Assembly: GCF_000204055.1 (NCBI RefSeq)
Contig: NW_006768781.1
Coordinates: forward strand, 21,392 to 85,391
Source of the DNA: Melampsora larici-populina 98AG31
Taxonomy: Eukaryota; Basidiomycota; Pucciniomycetes; Pucciniales; Melampsoraceae
Direction of reading: 5' to 3'
DNA length: 64,000 bases
Every line of letters begins with the position of its first letter. The stretch's first letter is position 1. Positions 28,370 through 39,535 of the stretch are shown here, in pieces. The notes beneath the pieces are model-generated. The model worked only from the letters and a program-made list of their open reading frames with translations, had not been told where the DNA came from and ran no database searches. Position numbers and translations under genes: made by a program.

Positions 28370-28790
28370 ACTATACTATACATACTAGTATATTATACTA
28401 TACTGAAAAATATACCCAGTATACTTGGATTTACCAAATATCCTGAAAGATGCCTATACAAGTTTTCAAAAAAAAACTGACTATACTTCAGTATATTTAA
28501 GCTATACTGAATATATTTCAAGTATACTATACTATGCTCAGAACTATACTATACCAAATATAGTTTAGATGCAGTATAGTATAAGGGTACTCAAAGTAAA
28601 GTATGTAGCGCTACATACTTTTTGCTACATACTTTCTTTGGTGGGGAAAAATAAAAAAATATACTTTTGGCCTTGTCTTCCCCGCCAAAAAAATTATATA
28701 GCAAAAAGTATGTACATGTACATACTTACTTTGAGTACCCTTTATATATAGTTCAGTATAGTATAGTGCAGTATAACATAGTATAGTATA
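28370..28790. repeat. TATACT/AGTATA-rich degenerate repeat tract
   Basis: A tract dominated by ACTATACT and AGTATAGT words on both strands, so it can fold extensively. It is interrupted at 28584-28742 by a foldback element. Imperfect direct repeats containing GGTGTCAG flank the tract (about 28352 and 28801). Confidence 0.7.
28584..28742. mobile_element. 159-bp foldback MITE
   Basis: The ends are inverted: AAGGGTACTCAAAGTAA at 28584-28600 and TTACTTTGAGTACCCTT at 28726-28742. Just inside lie palindromes built on AGTATGTAGCGCTACATACT (left) and GTATGTACATGTACATAC (right). There is no coding capacity. It sits inside the TATACT tract, so a TA-type target duplication cannot be told apart from the surrounding repeat. 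A miniature inverted-repeat transposable element is the best description. Confidence 0.7.
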
Positions 28791-29356
28791 TTGGAAGCCT
28801 TGGTGTCAGCAAAGGATGGCCAATCAAAATCAATTTCAAAGGATTACCAGCTGTTACCAGAGTAAGTCCAATTGATTTAGTAAACTAAGTGGCCATACAC
28901 TTGTAAGACTATTGTTGTGAAATGGCACACACGTGAATTGAATTGATGTGCAAATGGCCAATTCTGAGGTGGAACTACCAGTATAGTGAGTTTTACATCT
29001 ATCACAACATGATTGCGCCTCCACAGGTTGCTGACTTATGTGTTTCTTGTTCCAGTTCAGGTTATCAAGGTTATGAGATCATAATAAGGACACTGGAGTT
29101 GCTATTCATCAACAAGATCACCTCCAAGTCCCATCTCACCTCTTCAAGGGCCTCCTGTTAGGAGTGAGACAGAGGCTGATCGAGAGTCAAGAGAAAGGGT
29201 GCCAGACTACTATGATAAGATTGCAACATAGAGATTGTAAAATCTCTGATGGGAGGAATCTAGTACACCAAATATGACTCAGTACAAGCATGCTCAAGTA
29301 GTAGCAGAAGCTCTGTAGGCTCATAAAACCTCTCCACTTGCTCCTCAAATGTTTGT

Positions 29357-29884
29357 GTGATAGTCCTTGTGCCAGAAATAACTATGTCTTTAATTGCTGA
29401 AGATTTGAACTTGGATCAAGATTCCCACAAGGTACAAGCTAGTCTGGAATCTAGTTGCACTTTTGGAGCAGCTGTCTTTCCCCTTCCCAATGAAGCTGAA
29501 ACCTGTATCTGTGTGAGAAAAACAAAAAAGAAACTTCAAAAGGCTCAACATTCAATCAAATCATCTGCGAGTGCAAAACATACCCTGACATCACCTGACA
29601 AACAACTTGTGTTAAACCAACTGCCAAGCATAATTGTTCAATTTGTAAAGTCTGTATTCAATCCACCTGCATATGGCAACTGTGGTTACTATGTGATAGC
29701 TGCAGCACTCAATATTTCCAATGAGGAATCATACATATCAATTTGTAGTAAATTTCTTGAAGAAGTCATGGCCCACAGGACTGATCACAAAGAGCTTCTA
29801 TTGACAACAATTGAGACTGGAAGGCCAACAAGATGTGCTACCAAATTCTACACAACCAAAGTCATTGTGGATCTGCTGGCTTGA
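29357..29884 (+). pseudogene. OTU-like cysteine protease fragment, transposon-derived
   Basis: A 175-codon open frame whose second half contains PPAYGNCGYYVIAAALN, resembling the catalytic D-G-N-C box of OTU-family cysteine proteases; the usual Asp is replaced by Tyr. OTU domains are common partners of Mutator-like transposases, and the surrounding 28-34 kb is full of transposon relics. I see no transposase domain attached and no start context or introns, so this is likely a fragment of a decayed element. It cannot be excluded that it is a captured cellular exon. Confidence 0.5.
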
Positions 29885-30022
29885 CTTCAACACCAGGAGT
29901 GCATATGTACTATGGAGTACTGGTTACGCATGCCTAACTTAGGCTTTGTCATTGCCAGTGCTTATGACTGTCAGCCCTGAGTACATATATATGTACTCAA
30001 AGACTAACTTGTAACATATAAC

Positions 30023-30219
30023 TGTTAAGGCTAGATCACGGGGTTCAGCAACGGGGATTGAGGTTCTGGTGGCTGAGGTCTGAGTCTTCTATATAGATTG
30101 TCGGATAAAGAAGAAGAGGAAAGATCTACAACTGTGACGTGTACAACTTCTTCTATCTGATCTGTGACATGTAATGTAACTCCTTTCACAAGTAGTTCAC
30201 CCGTTATGAGATCATAACA
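30023..30219. repeat. possible solo LTR
   Basis: A 197-bp segment starts TGTTAAGG and ends CATAACA, with the 5-bp inverted ends TGTTA/TAACA usual for LTRs. It lies just upstream of a gypsy integrase remnant. No matching target duplication and no adjacent primer-binding site were seen, so the call rests only on the terminal sequences. Confidence 0.3.
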
Positions 30220-30382
30220 TTATCCCCCATTTTATGCCCAAGCTCCCTTTTGCAAGCTCTGCATTCCTTCCACGGGCAGCATTAAAAAACCCAGTGGGAA
30301 AAAGCTTGCCCTCTCACTTACTCCTTTTCCTTTTGTAATTTTTTGCTGCATTTGGAAACTTGATGTTGAATTCTTGCAATGA

Positions 30383-31279
30383 TTGATGACTATCACCAAA
30401 TTACCAGCATCTAACGGCAAAGACAGTGTGCTCACAGTAGTAGATCGCCTGACAAAAATGGGCCATTTCATCCCATGTAACGAGTCAATGACGGCGGACA
30501 AACTGGCAGACTTGATGGTGAAGTTTGTGTGGAGACTACACGGGACTCCTAAAACAATTACTTTGGATAGAGGAAGTATTTTCATTTCTCAGATCACAAA
30601 AGAATTAGATAAGCAATTAGGTATCCGTTTGCATCCATTCACAGCTTTCCACCCGCGCACCGACGGTCAGACGGAAATCGTCAATAAGGCTATCAAGCAG
30701 TACTTGCGTCAATTTGTCAACTATTGCCAGGACGACTGGGAAGCATTATTACCAATTGCCGAGTTTTCATACAACAACAGAGATCCCGCAGCGACCGGAG
30801 TGTCACCTTTTAAGGCAAACTATGGATTTAACCCAAATTTTGGTGGAGTACCTCTTACAGAACAATGTGTACCAAGCGTAGATGAAAGATTGAAGCGGTT
30901 AGCTGAAGTACAGTCTGAACTAACAGAGAATTTGAATTTAGCACAAGAGGAGATGAAGCTACAATTTGACAAAGGAATTAGGTCAACACCAGAGTGGAAC
31001 ATGGGCGATCAAGTGTGGCTTAACAGCCGGGACCTGTCAACAACTAGACCAAGCTCAAAATTGGACTTTAAATAGATGGGTCCTTTTAGTATCATTCAAA
31101 AAATTTCACGCTCCGCTTATAAACTAATGTTACCTGCTTCTATGAGAGGTGTACACCCAGTGTTTCACGTTTTGCTACTTAGGAAACACAAGCCTGACAG
31201 CATACAACAAAGAAGGCACCCAGAACCAGCGGCAACCATTATCAACGGAAAGCTTATCTACCATCATAAATTTTTCTAG
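30383..31279 (+). pseudogene. Ty3/gypsy integrase fragment, interrupted by an in-frame stop
   Basis: A retrotransposon integrase core: the first catalytic Asp in VVDRLTKMGHF, the second in ITLDRGSIF, and Glu in HPRTDGQTEIVNK, followed by the usual AEFSYNN region. The frame is closed by a TAG at 31073-31075 and continues in the same frame with GPFSIIQKISRSAYKLMLP and HPVFHVLLLRKHKPD, which is the standard region after the core. The likely event is a single TGG-to-TAG change. No reverse transcriptase, RNase H or protease is present upstream, so this is a 5'-truncated, inactive copy. Confidence 0.88.
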
Positions 31280-31649
31280 TCAATTATGTTGTTTGTGGTA
31301 TGTGTTCTGTGTCCTATTCTCTCTGTGTAAGTGTACTATTGTGTATATTTTCATCTGTTGAATTTTCATTTCCTCTTTGAACTTAACTCAGCAATCTCAA
31401 TTATGCTGTTGTATGCCTTCTATGCACTTGATTTTTAATTAAACCGAGGTTATGCTATGCATCATGTGTGTGTGAGCCACTGCCCTGATGATTGACAATT
31501 GAGTGGGTAACCTTTCTTTCATTGAAAGATGAGGAAATCAAAATCAATGATGTGGTTGCCCTCTTTTTAGTTAAACCGGGCTGTATTTAACATTGTGCCT
31601 GGTGTCTGACCCAATATAGGGTGATGGGAATCGGAAACTAGGCAATAAA

Positions 31650-34570
31650 TGGTGGGATACTCAACTTCACAAAGTCCCTCTTGTGGATTCCCTTGGAGTC
31701 TGCAGATAAATACTCCACTGCTTAAGTCCTCTTAAGTTGTTTTTTGCATTTTCCCACTTCACTCCTTTATATATCCAACTGTTGGTCATTATTAATGTTG
31801 TTCATGGTATCATCTTCTACACATCCTCATAGCCTCATAACTTGGGGAATGTGGGTGGTGTGTTCTACCAAGTACTTGGTATAATTGTACAACAGCTGCC
31901 TGTATTGTGACTTTCTGACATAGTTACACCACAGGAATTATTCAGTTCAAACCCCGATTGAGCGGAATTGCGGTGTCCAAGTCCGCAACTTGTCTGAATT
32001 GTGGATCTAGTTCACAAGTTTCCCTCAAGCTGTAATCATGTGGGCTGACGGGTCAGGCTTCACCCTTCTCAATCCTGACTCCATTGGATTTAAAGATGCC
32101 ACAGTCATCAAATCTAGATTTGCCATACATTCTTGAAGGCAAGTCTATGGCAAGAATAAAGAGAGAGGACAGGGAATGTAATATGAAAAACACTTGACGG
32201 TCTGAAAGGGGCCTTTGTATGTATATGTCTCTTGACAAAGGGTTATCTGAGAAACCCAAGGGACAGTTGTGAATGTAAGAGCATCCACACTTGTGCATTA
32301 ACTCATGTTGAAGTCTGCAATGAACTTGAAGAGAAGATGAAAAGAGTTATACATGCAATAAGATCAAAGAGTAGACAAACCTCAAGTTACGTCTCAGACA
32401 AGAAAGGTCAGCATTAACATTACCCCAAAGAGTCTCAAATAGCAAACAAGTTTACCAGTTATATATATGTTGTTTCAATCCCCAGATACTTCTCTTTCCC
32501 ATCTTTGGAAAGAGAAGTACGTAATTTTCACTATTTTATTATCATTTCTTTTATCGAAGTTAACAAGGTGCTATTATTCTTTTGTAATGATTGTGTTAGA
32601 ACTATTGTTCTCAAGTTCCTAAGATTGCTATCTAATAGCCGATAGCTCTAACTAACATTGTCTACTTGAAATTCTGTACCGTCTTCCAGGTACTTTACTC
32701 TTACTACTTCATACTTTACATTTTGTTTTACCTAACTCTTTCTCTAAACATTGTTATAGGTCAGAAGTCTTAGATAGACTAGTTTGTTATACTCAAGTTG
32801 CTCACTTGTGCTGTTGCACTGTTTATCAGGTGAATACAATTATCTTTGGAAAGAGAAAACTATTGTTCTCAAGTTCCTAAGATTGCTATCTAATAGCCAA
32901 TAGCTCTAACTAACATTGTCTACTTGAAATTCTGTACCGTCTTCCAGGTCAGAAGTCTTAGATAGACTAGTTTGTTATACTCAAGTTGCTCACTTGTGCT
33001 GTTGCACTGTTTATCAGTCCTGTGTTCCCAGACTCCAAAAACATTCATAACTCAGGTGCGGTAAGGTAAAATTTAACGCAAATTCGAGGCCTTTCCCACA
33101 CTGGTGAGAAATTAGCCCCGCGGTAATTAATTTTTGATCAATTTGTGTTAGCCAATCGGTAAATTAACCAATTGACTAACGCATGCGTTATCCAACTCGC
33201 TAGCCCGTCATTAACTTTTCAAGCACACCAACTTGCAATCTTGACTCAACACTAACTTGACTTCTCTCAACTCACAACATCTGCATCAAGAATCAAGGGC
33301 GGCCCACAATTCAGGAGTATCCTTTATGCCATATTGAGATTGTTCTCCCCACCAAGTCAGTCCTACTCCTTCTTCCATATTTCCAATTCCGATTCCAAAT
33401 CTTACCAACCTCAAGATCTTCTTCATAATCATTTTGATTCAAATCAAACTTTGAACCAATCTCAAATTCAAATCTACTTAAAACCTTTTTCTTTAAAATC
33501 AATTTATATTCAATCTTTTTGTTTTGCATCTCAGTAGGTCAATCCAGGTCAATTTTTGAAGACATTTTAGATCAATCAAGGTCAGTTTGTTGATATTTTA
33601 AATCGATCAAGATCAATTCTTCTTGATTGGCTATAGAAGGGGTTTGGATTGATTTAGATCAATTTTTCATTGTTTGGATCAATTTTAGAAATATTTCAAA
33701 GATCTCTTATTGCTCGGATTGATTTTAAAAGGAGTTCAAATCAAATTCTCTGTCTCATTCAAGCTTAGGGTGGAACTATGTCAAACAATCTTGATGAAAC
33801 ACATTTCTTATTTCTTCTTTACAAACCTCTGGGTGCCAGCCATCCAGCTGTGATGAGATCACAAGTTGATTTGAATGAACTCTTGTGCTCTCTCAAGGTG
33901 GCTTGAGAAGGATGTGTTCTTTGCCATTGCAGTTTATTGAAGGAATTCAAGTGGATTGGTGGTGGATTGTGCAAATTGGAGGGTGCTTGAGAATTTGAGC
34001 TTGTAAACTTTGTACCAGTGCAGAAACTCACATTATCCTCCAAGTTAAGTTAACTACTGTGCAAGTAATTTGACACGAGTGTGAAATTTGCTTGAGTTAA
34101 GTAATTTTTTACTTAATGTAGCAGTTGTTACCGCGTGTGAGCAAGTTAACAACCACAAACGAGTGTGGATGCTCTAATGTGAAGTAGATCCGCAATTGAG
34201 ACAAGTTGTGGACTCAGACACCACAATTCTGCTCAATTGGGGTTTGAGCTTAATAATCACCGCGGTGTTAGCTCCTCCAAATCATTACAGTGTGAATACA
34301 GGCTGTAACTCCACTTACAAGTCCAACATAAGCACTTGAAAAATGAGCTCATGAAAAGACTTTCGGGGCATTTTTCTTGGGATCAGGAAGGGCTCAACAC
34401 ATGTAGAAGATGAGACTGAACAACATTAATAATGACAGACAGTTGGATTTATAGAGGAGCAAATCCGGAATATGCAAAAAACAACTTCAGAGGACTTAAG
34501 CGGTGGAGTTCTCAAGCTAAAAAACAATGACTAGTGCCACAAGAGGGACTCTTTTAAATTAAGTGGGATC
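31650..34570. mobile_element. long-inverted-repeat DNA transposon relic (non-autonomous)
   Basis: About 400 bp at 31650-32040 match the reverse complement of about 34140-34570. Shared blocks include AGTCCCTCTTGTGG, CTTAAGTCCTCT, TCATTATTAATGTTGTTCA, and the stretch around TCAAACCCC…ATTGAG…GGTGTC. The left arm carries an extra segment at about 32018-32275 before homology resumes at GAGCATCCACACT (32280). No transposase is visible inside. The interior contains the duplicated hairpin locus at 32.5-33.0 kb. Outer boundaries are approximate. A diverged copy of the same arm lies at about 45850-46000. Confidence 0.6.
32487..33017 (+). repeat. hairpin-led tandem duplication: intron-bearing copy followed by exactly spliced copy (locus A)
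   Basis: A 12-bp perfect stem (ACTTCTCTTTCC at 32488-32499, GGAAAGAGAAGT at 32507-32518) ends in the GT of a GTACGT donor. Copy 1 runs 32501-32829 and contains segments 32517-32599 (GTACGT…TTAG) and 32690-32759 (GTACTT…ATAG). Copy 2 runs 32842-33017 and lacks exactly those two segments. Copy 1 without them is 176 nt, and copy 2 is 176 nt with one mismatch. The 12-nt spacer starts GTGAAT. Copy 2 begins inside the hairpin loop. A TATATATAT run lies about 25 bp upstream of the stem. No open frame spans the exons, so the transcript is probably non-coding or a 5' leader. Confidence 0.85.
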
Positions 34571-34628
34571 CCCACATACAGCCAACAGCAACCTTTCCCC
34601 TGACACAACCAGAGGGGTTTTACCGGTG

Positions 34629-34637
34629 CTTAAAAAT
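34629..34637. repeat. left 9-bp target-site duplication of the MULE
   Basis: CTTAAAAAT directly precedes the left terminal inverted repeat; the identical 9-mer follows the right end at 40586-40594. Nine-base duplications are the rule for Mutator-like elements. Confidence 0.85.
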
Positions 34638-35020
34638 GGGTTAAGTGAATTTTACACTGGACGTTTTACGCTGAATATTGAGTGCAAAATACGTCGAGTG
34701 TAAATTTCTAATTGAGGGGGGGTCAGATACAATTTTACACTTGAACACTTCCAAATCCTGAAGTGCAAATAAAGCTGTGTAAAAGCCAGAGTGCAAATTT
34801 GTAAATCACCATGGCTCACTTAGAATTTTACACCGTACCTTTTCGCACTCCATTTCGAGTGTAAAATTTTCCCGTGCAAAGTTCTATCTGCGGGGCCATA
34901 CATTCAATTTTGCACTCCAAACATTTACACTCCAAAAGAAGTGCAATAAACTGGGGTGCCAAAATCGAAAACCCCCCCGTATTTATAATTTTACACATCA
35001 CGAAACGTGCAATTTTTTTT
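34638..35020. repeat. left terminal inverted repeat of the MULE
   Basis: This matches the reverse complement of about 40235-40585, including blocks such as GTGTAAAAGCC, GTAAATCACCATG/ACAAGTCACCATG and AGAATTTTACAC. It is dense in alternating TTTTACACT and AGTGTAAAA motifs, a subterminal-repeat structure usually used for transposase binding. Confidence 0.8.
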
Positions 35021-35396
35021 TTGACTTGTAATAAAACCACAAACTTATGATGACCACCTTTTTGCTTACGCGCTCTTACTCTTTGCGCGCAACACAAAGA
35101 GTGTTCAATGTCATTTAAAACTCCAGGCGTTGAAGCCGTACTCATTTGTGTGTTCTCCGTGGGGGCACAACACCGTACCGTAGTCCACCACTTAATTGCC
35201 AAGTTATATTTCATCAACCAGGCTCCCACTTAACTCACAACACAGCAGATACAACAAACCAAATGAGAGAGAGAGGAGTAAAAGAGTAAATGGCTCCTGT
35301 GCTTACCCTCACGATCATGGCCACAGTAGGACGAAGATAAAAAAAACAGAAAATTAGAGACACATGTATTCATATTCAGAAAGCTAAAACCATATC

Positions 35397-38300
35397 CTAT
35401 TTTTTCTTCCCTCCCCTGCCCTTCGCCTTAGCCTTAGGTTTCCCTCTAATCGTGGGTTTCTTCCCTACACTGACTTCTGGAGGAGGAGCGAGCACCGTTG
35501 CGTTTGGGCTCTCCAATGGTGGTGCCAGTCGCTTAAGACAAACACACAGGCCAACCTGCTTGATTACGGGTTCAGTGGGAGTCGACTCCGTTTTAGTGGA
35601 CCCTGGATAACCAAAGAAGGAGGTCAGTAACATTACCAAGCAGAAACGTGAAGCCAGAAAGACCTACCGTTGTGATCCAACATCGGAGTCGGTTGATTGG
35701 TGTGAGACAACGCATCAGGCACGTCCGCTTGGGAATTAGCCGGTTCAATCCTAACTGCTGAGCCAAGGAAGGTATTGAAAATCAATGACCGTTACTATGG
35801 TTAATAAAAGTTTCAAAATGTGACTTACCTGTAGCCAATGTAAAGGCTACCCTTGCCTGATTCTGACTGCTAATAATGGTGGCCGCGGCCACCGTTCCAA
35901 ACCCGTCGGTCACAGGAGAGTCTTCAAGGATTTGCTTTTCAAGTCCATCTAAGTCTGTTGCTCTAACAAAAGGTACATCACCAAGAGGATCAGGGTTTTT
36001 CTTGATAATTTTGGCTATGCCCAAGTCGATGGTCTTCTGTTCTTCAGTTGTGGGCTTGCGCGAGTAGATCAACCAACTGGTCGATGGTTGAGCCCCCGAT
36101 ATCAAGCTCATGTCCCGGCCTAGTAGCTGTGCCCTTCCGTCATCCTTGCGATCGTCAAAAAACCACACCCCACGTGCCCCATCAAGATGTCGGACCAGTT
36201 TGCACCAATAATGATTGTATGCCCAAAACCCACGCGAAACAATGTGGTACTCGATGTTGTTAAGCGTCAAAGTTTCAGGCCGGTTCATGTCATTCATGAA
36301 ACTTGCCCTGTCTTCATGTGAAAGGCCAGCTACCCCGCCTAAGTGGAAATAAACGTGCGGAGGATTTTTGGTGAAATCCAAACGAGATCGTTTGTACAAC
36401 CGCGGGACATCACCAGTAGGATCAACAGTCAGAACCATGACGTCCATATCGTCTTCCAAGCGATTTGGTAGGGTAGATGGTGCTTGCTGTTGACGGTGGA
36501 CAGTTAAGCACGTTGGGCAACATCAAGGATTGGTGGAGAATAAGCCCTCGCTCTGCCAGAGCGAAACCAGCGTTGAGACATTGCAGTATTGTAAGTTTGT
36601 GTCATGAAATAGATCAACAGTAAGGACCACAGTTGTTTGTTCAACGGTTTCTGATTCTTGATGTGAAGGAAATTGCACGCATTGATAGTCACGTTGAACG
36701 TTGAAGGCAAACAGGCGACCTGCCAAAGTCGGTCGATTACGTCGGACAAGCAGGTGCTCAATGAACCCATCGGCAGAGCAGAACATATCGGTGACAAATG
36801 AAGCAGGTGATAGTAGTTGAACCCCAGATTGAAGAGACTTGAGTCCTCGGGACAATACGGACTTCAGGTGGGCAGTCTGATGCATCTCGGCCGAAAGACA
36901 CGAAGAATAATGTCAAATGAGTTTGGATACAATATCCTTACTCTTACCCTTGGATCCTTCAATCCACAAGGGTCCAAAGGTGGGCAGGAAAGACTCGAGC
37001 GTGGCGGTTTCCCAGCAGCGGTTTTGCTTTCCTGGCTGGCTACTTGCTGAATAAGATTGATACGATGAATGGGGGTCACAATTCACATTTCCAGAACCAA
37101 CAGGGCGGCCAAGCTTCTTTGGACAAATGAGTGAGTCGGTAGTGTCGGGAGGTCGTTCGTCATTGACCTGTGGGCGAAGCAGGGTGCGTTCCTTCGACCA
37201 GCCCAAGGTTTCCACCACCAACTCCCAACTAGAACCATACTTCACTGGTATGCCACGACGCAGCTGGTTGAAATCCTTGTTGAGTGATTCGACAAATAGG
37301 AGCAGTTGGACAAAACCTTGAACTATAGTGCAGTGGCCCAAACTGCCCACATTCATCAGGAGTGTACAAGAGTCAAAAAAAGGTTGTTAAAGAGAAATAA
37401 AGCTCACGATAATATGTAGTACTGCCTATGCATAGACTCCTGGGCATTGGTCGTGTCAGGGAGCTCTTGTTTGCCATTGGGATCCGCTGGGTTTGGGGGA
37501 TTGTCTAGGGGCAGGCGAGGTCGAGCACAAAAGAGCATAGAGTGGATGTCACTGGTGTTCCACCAGTCCAGCCAGGCCTTCGCTTTAGGAAACAGACGAC
37601 CGAGCTGATCAAACTTGTTGCCTAAAGTCATGCCGTCCGGTTTGTTTGGCTCAAGGAGGTCCATGGCCAATTGTTCAAAGTAACCCTACAACAGAATGGA
37701 AGCAAGGCAGTATCAATTGCAGTCCTAGTCCTGCCGTGGCAGAGAGGAAGAAACTGACCACTTGAGCCGCATCAACAACATTACAATTTTTTTTCGATCC
37801 GAGTAATAGATTTTCGATAATGTTCATGGCCTCCTTTCAATTTGTCCAAAGCCTTCCCCTGGTCTACCTCGTTGAAGACTTCCATGTAAGCCGCGATGAA
37901 GCCTTTCTTTTGCGCTGTCGAAAAATCCACCACGTGTTGGCCTAATAGCTCCCTCTCGTGGTGGGTCAGGTCCGCGTTCTTGATCTGCTTGAGGAGAGTT
38001 GTGAAATGAGCTCGGTAGTGGTTCGTCTCAAGCCCCCATATCCACTTGAGCTGGATGGGGATCCATCGTGTCATGAGATCACTGTACATAGAAGTCGTCA
38101 GGAGGTAGCCATTGTGGAAAAATCTGTAAGTAACGTCAGATAGCAACCCTCCAGAGTAAGTCTTGCCATTCTGATCGTGTCGGACGAGCTGTTCAGCCAT
38201 CCACTTGCTTTGAAACGTGATGTGGACGTCGGCGCCTAACAGTGAAGTCAATATGAGTCTGAGGCCATTCCTGAAATATAGAACATAAAGGTGAATCATC

Positions 38301-39535
38301 AGTCAGGGCGCGGTACAAGCGAAGATTAGATAGAAAGAGTCATTTACCGCCCCCAGTGCATGGGATTCATGATCAGGCGGTCTCCACCTCCAAGACTTTC
38401 TTTCTCGGGCATGAGGCCCTTCTCTACCAACACTTTGCGACACAGGTAGCCGAGTCTACCTCCATTCGAAAACGCAGGGTGGATGTCGATTACAGGAGGT
38501 GCAGTAATGGTTTGGCCTGCTCCTGCCTGACCGACCTGGAAAGACGAAAGACAGACCAGAAGTCAGAGTCTGCAAGAAGCGTGTGATGAATGAAAGAGAA
38601 AAAACCACACTTGCCTTCAGCATCAAAGGGCCGGCCTTTGGGTTTTTCACTAACTCGTCAGTGAGCTTGAGCATGGCCAACGGGTCAGCTTTCTTAGGAG
38701 CGGGCCACACATGGTTGTGACTGCCGGAGTGGCAAAGGACGGCCCATCCCGTAGACTTCTCAACATTGACTCGGCAGTTCGTGGTGGTACATCGAGTCCA
38801 AACATGGTTTCCATTACATTCAACGGCTGGGCAGATCGGGTGCCTAGATACGTCGTTAAGAAGGAGAAAAAGTAAGTCGATTGAACATCTTATATGAACG
38901 CAAGACTGCCAATGAGATGTAAAGAAAGACCTCACTTACAATTTGATCATCTCAGCAGCCTTGCCATTGGCAGTCAGTGGGGGCGCTGCGTAATTGCAAT
39001 AGTTGTCGTGGCAGTGCAGTACACCCAGGCAGGTGTACCAAGTCGTTTTCCACGGTCCATTCTTGGAGCCTTGAGACTTTTGCGTGTGAGGATACGCAAT
39101 GAAGCCAAAGTTAGTAATGTAATCGATCATGTCGGTGGTTCGAACAAATACAGTATTGCCATTTGGGTAGCTCGGATAACCTTGTCCGTCGCATTTGGAA
39201 CCGTGGTCATTGTAAGTCTGGAGTTCACCGGTGGCCGGGACAGGGATCTTAAACTTCTTTCCGGTCTTCTTTGGTCGGTCACGTCTCTTCTTTTTCTTCT
39301 CAGCCTGGGGTGAGTGAGGTTGAACATTAGCTGACAGCTGATTAGCGACAAAAGGCACAATTGATGTTGAAGTCGTGTTGATCTGAGCTGGGTGCAAGAA
39401 CAGATGATTGGCTTCAGAGGCAGTTTGAGTCGCGGCGAAGGGTACAATCGAAGTCGCGTCAGTCTGAGTTTGGAGATAATCGAGTTCAGGCCCGTGGCAG
39501 TCGTCGGAAGAGCTTGTGTAGTCACAATCAGACAT
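35397..39535 (-). CDS. MULE transposase: GCM-type zinc domain, DDE core, ubiquitin-specific-protease-like domain
   Basis: Start at 39535 (MSDCDYTSSSD). Exons: 38940-39535, 38615-38843, 38348-38535, 37759-38270, 37408-37685, about 36930-37342, about 36590-36883, 35829 to about 36500, 35668-35757 and 35397-35602. Domains in order: a Ser-rich leader with a basic patch; a GCM-type zinc domain (TWYTCLGVLHCHDNYC … HPICPAVEC … CTTTNC … LCHSGSHNHVWP); a MULE-type core with Asp in GGLLSDVTYRFF, Asp in HVVDFSTAQKKG and Glu in TTNAQESMHRQYY; then a C19-like peptidase with Cys box KQNRCWETATLESF and His box WAYNHYWCKL…WFFDD…TSWLIYSR; and a basic tail (GKPKAKAKGRGGKKK). One intron appears to use a GC donor. 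An A8 run at 37793-37800 shifts the frame by one base, and the 36.9-kb junction is uncertain. An in-frame TGA at 36523-36525 falls in a likely 80-nt intron. Confidence 0.75.

Noticed and set aside
28370..28790. Possible CRISPR-like array because of regularly recurring TATACT words
   Set aside because: There are no uniform repeats or spacers, and the context is eukaryotic; it is a degenerate palindromic AT repeat.
36523..36525. In-frame TGA in the MULE gene taken as a lesion
   Set aside because: A GT-AG segment of about 80 nt (GTTTCG…CAACAG) with a CTTAAC branch-like site contains the TGA and joins in phase, so an intron is the simpler reading.
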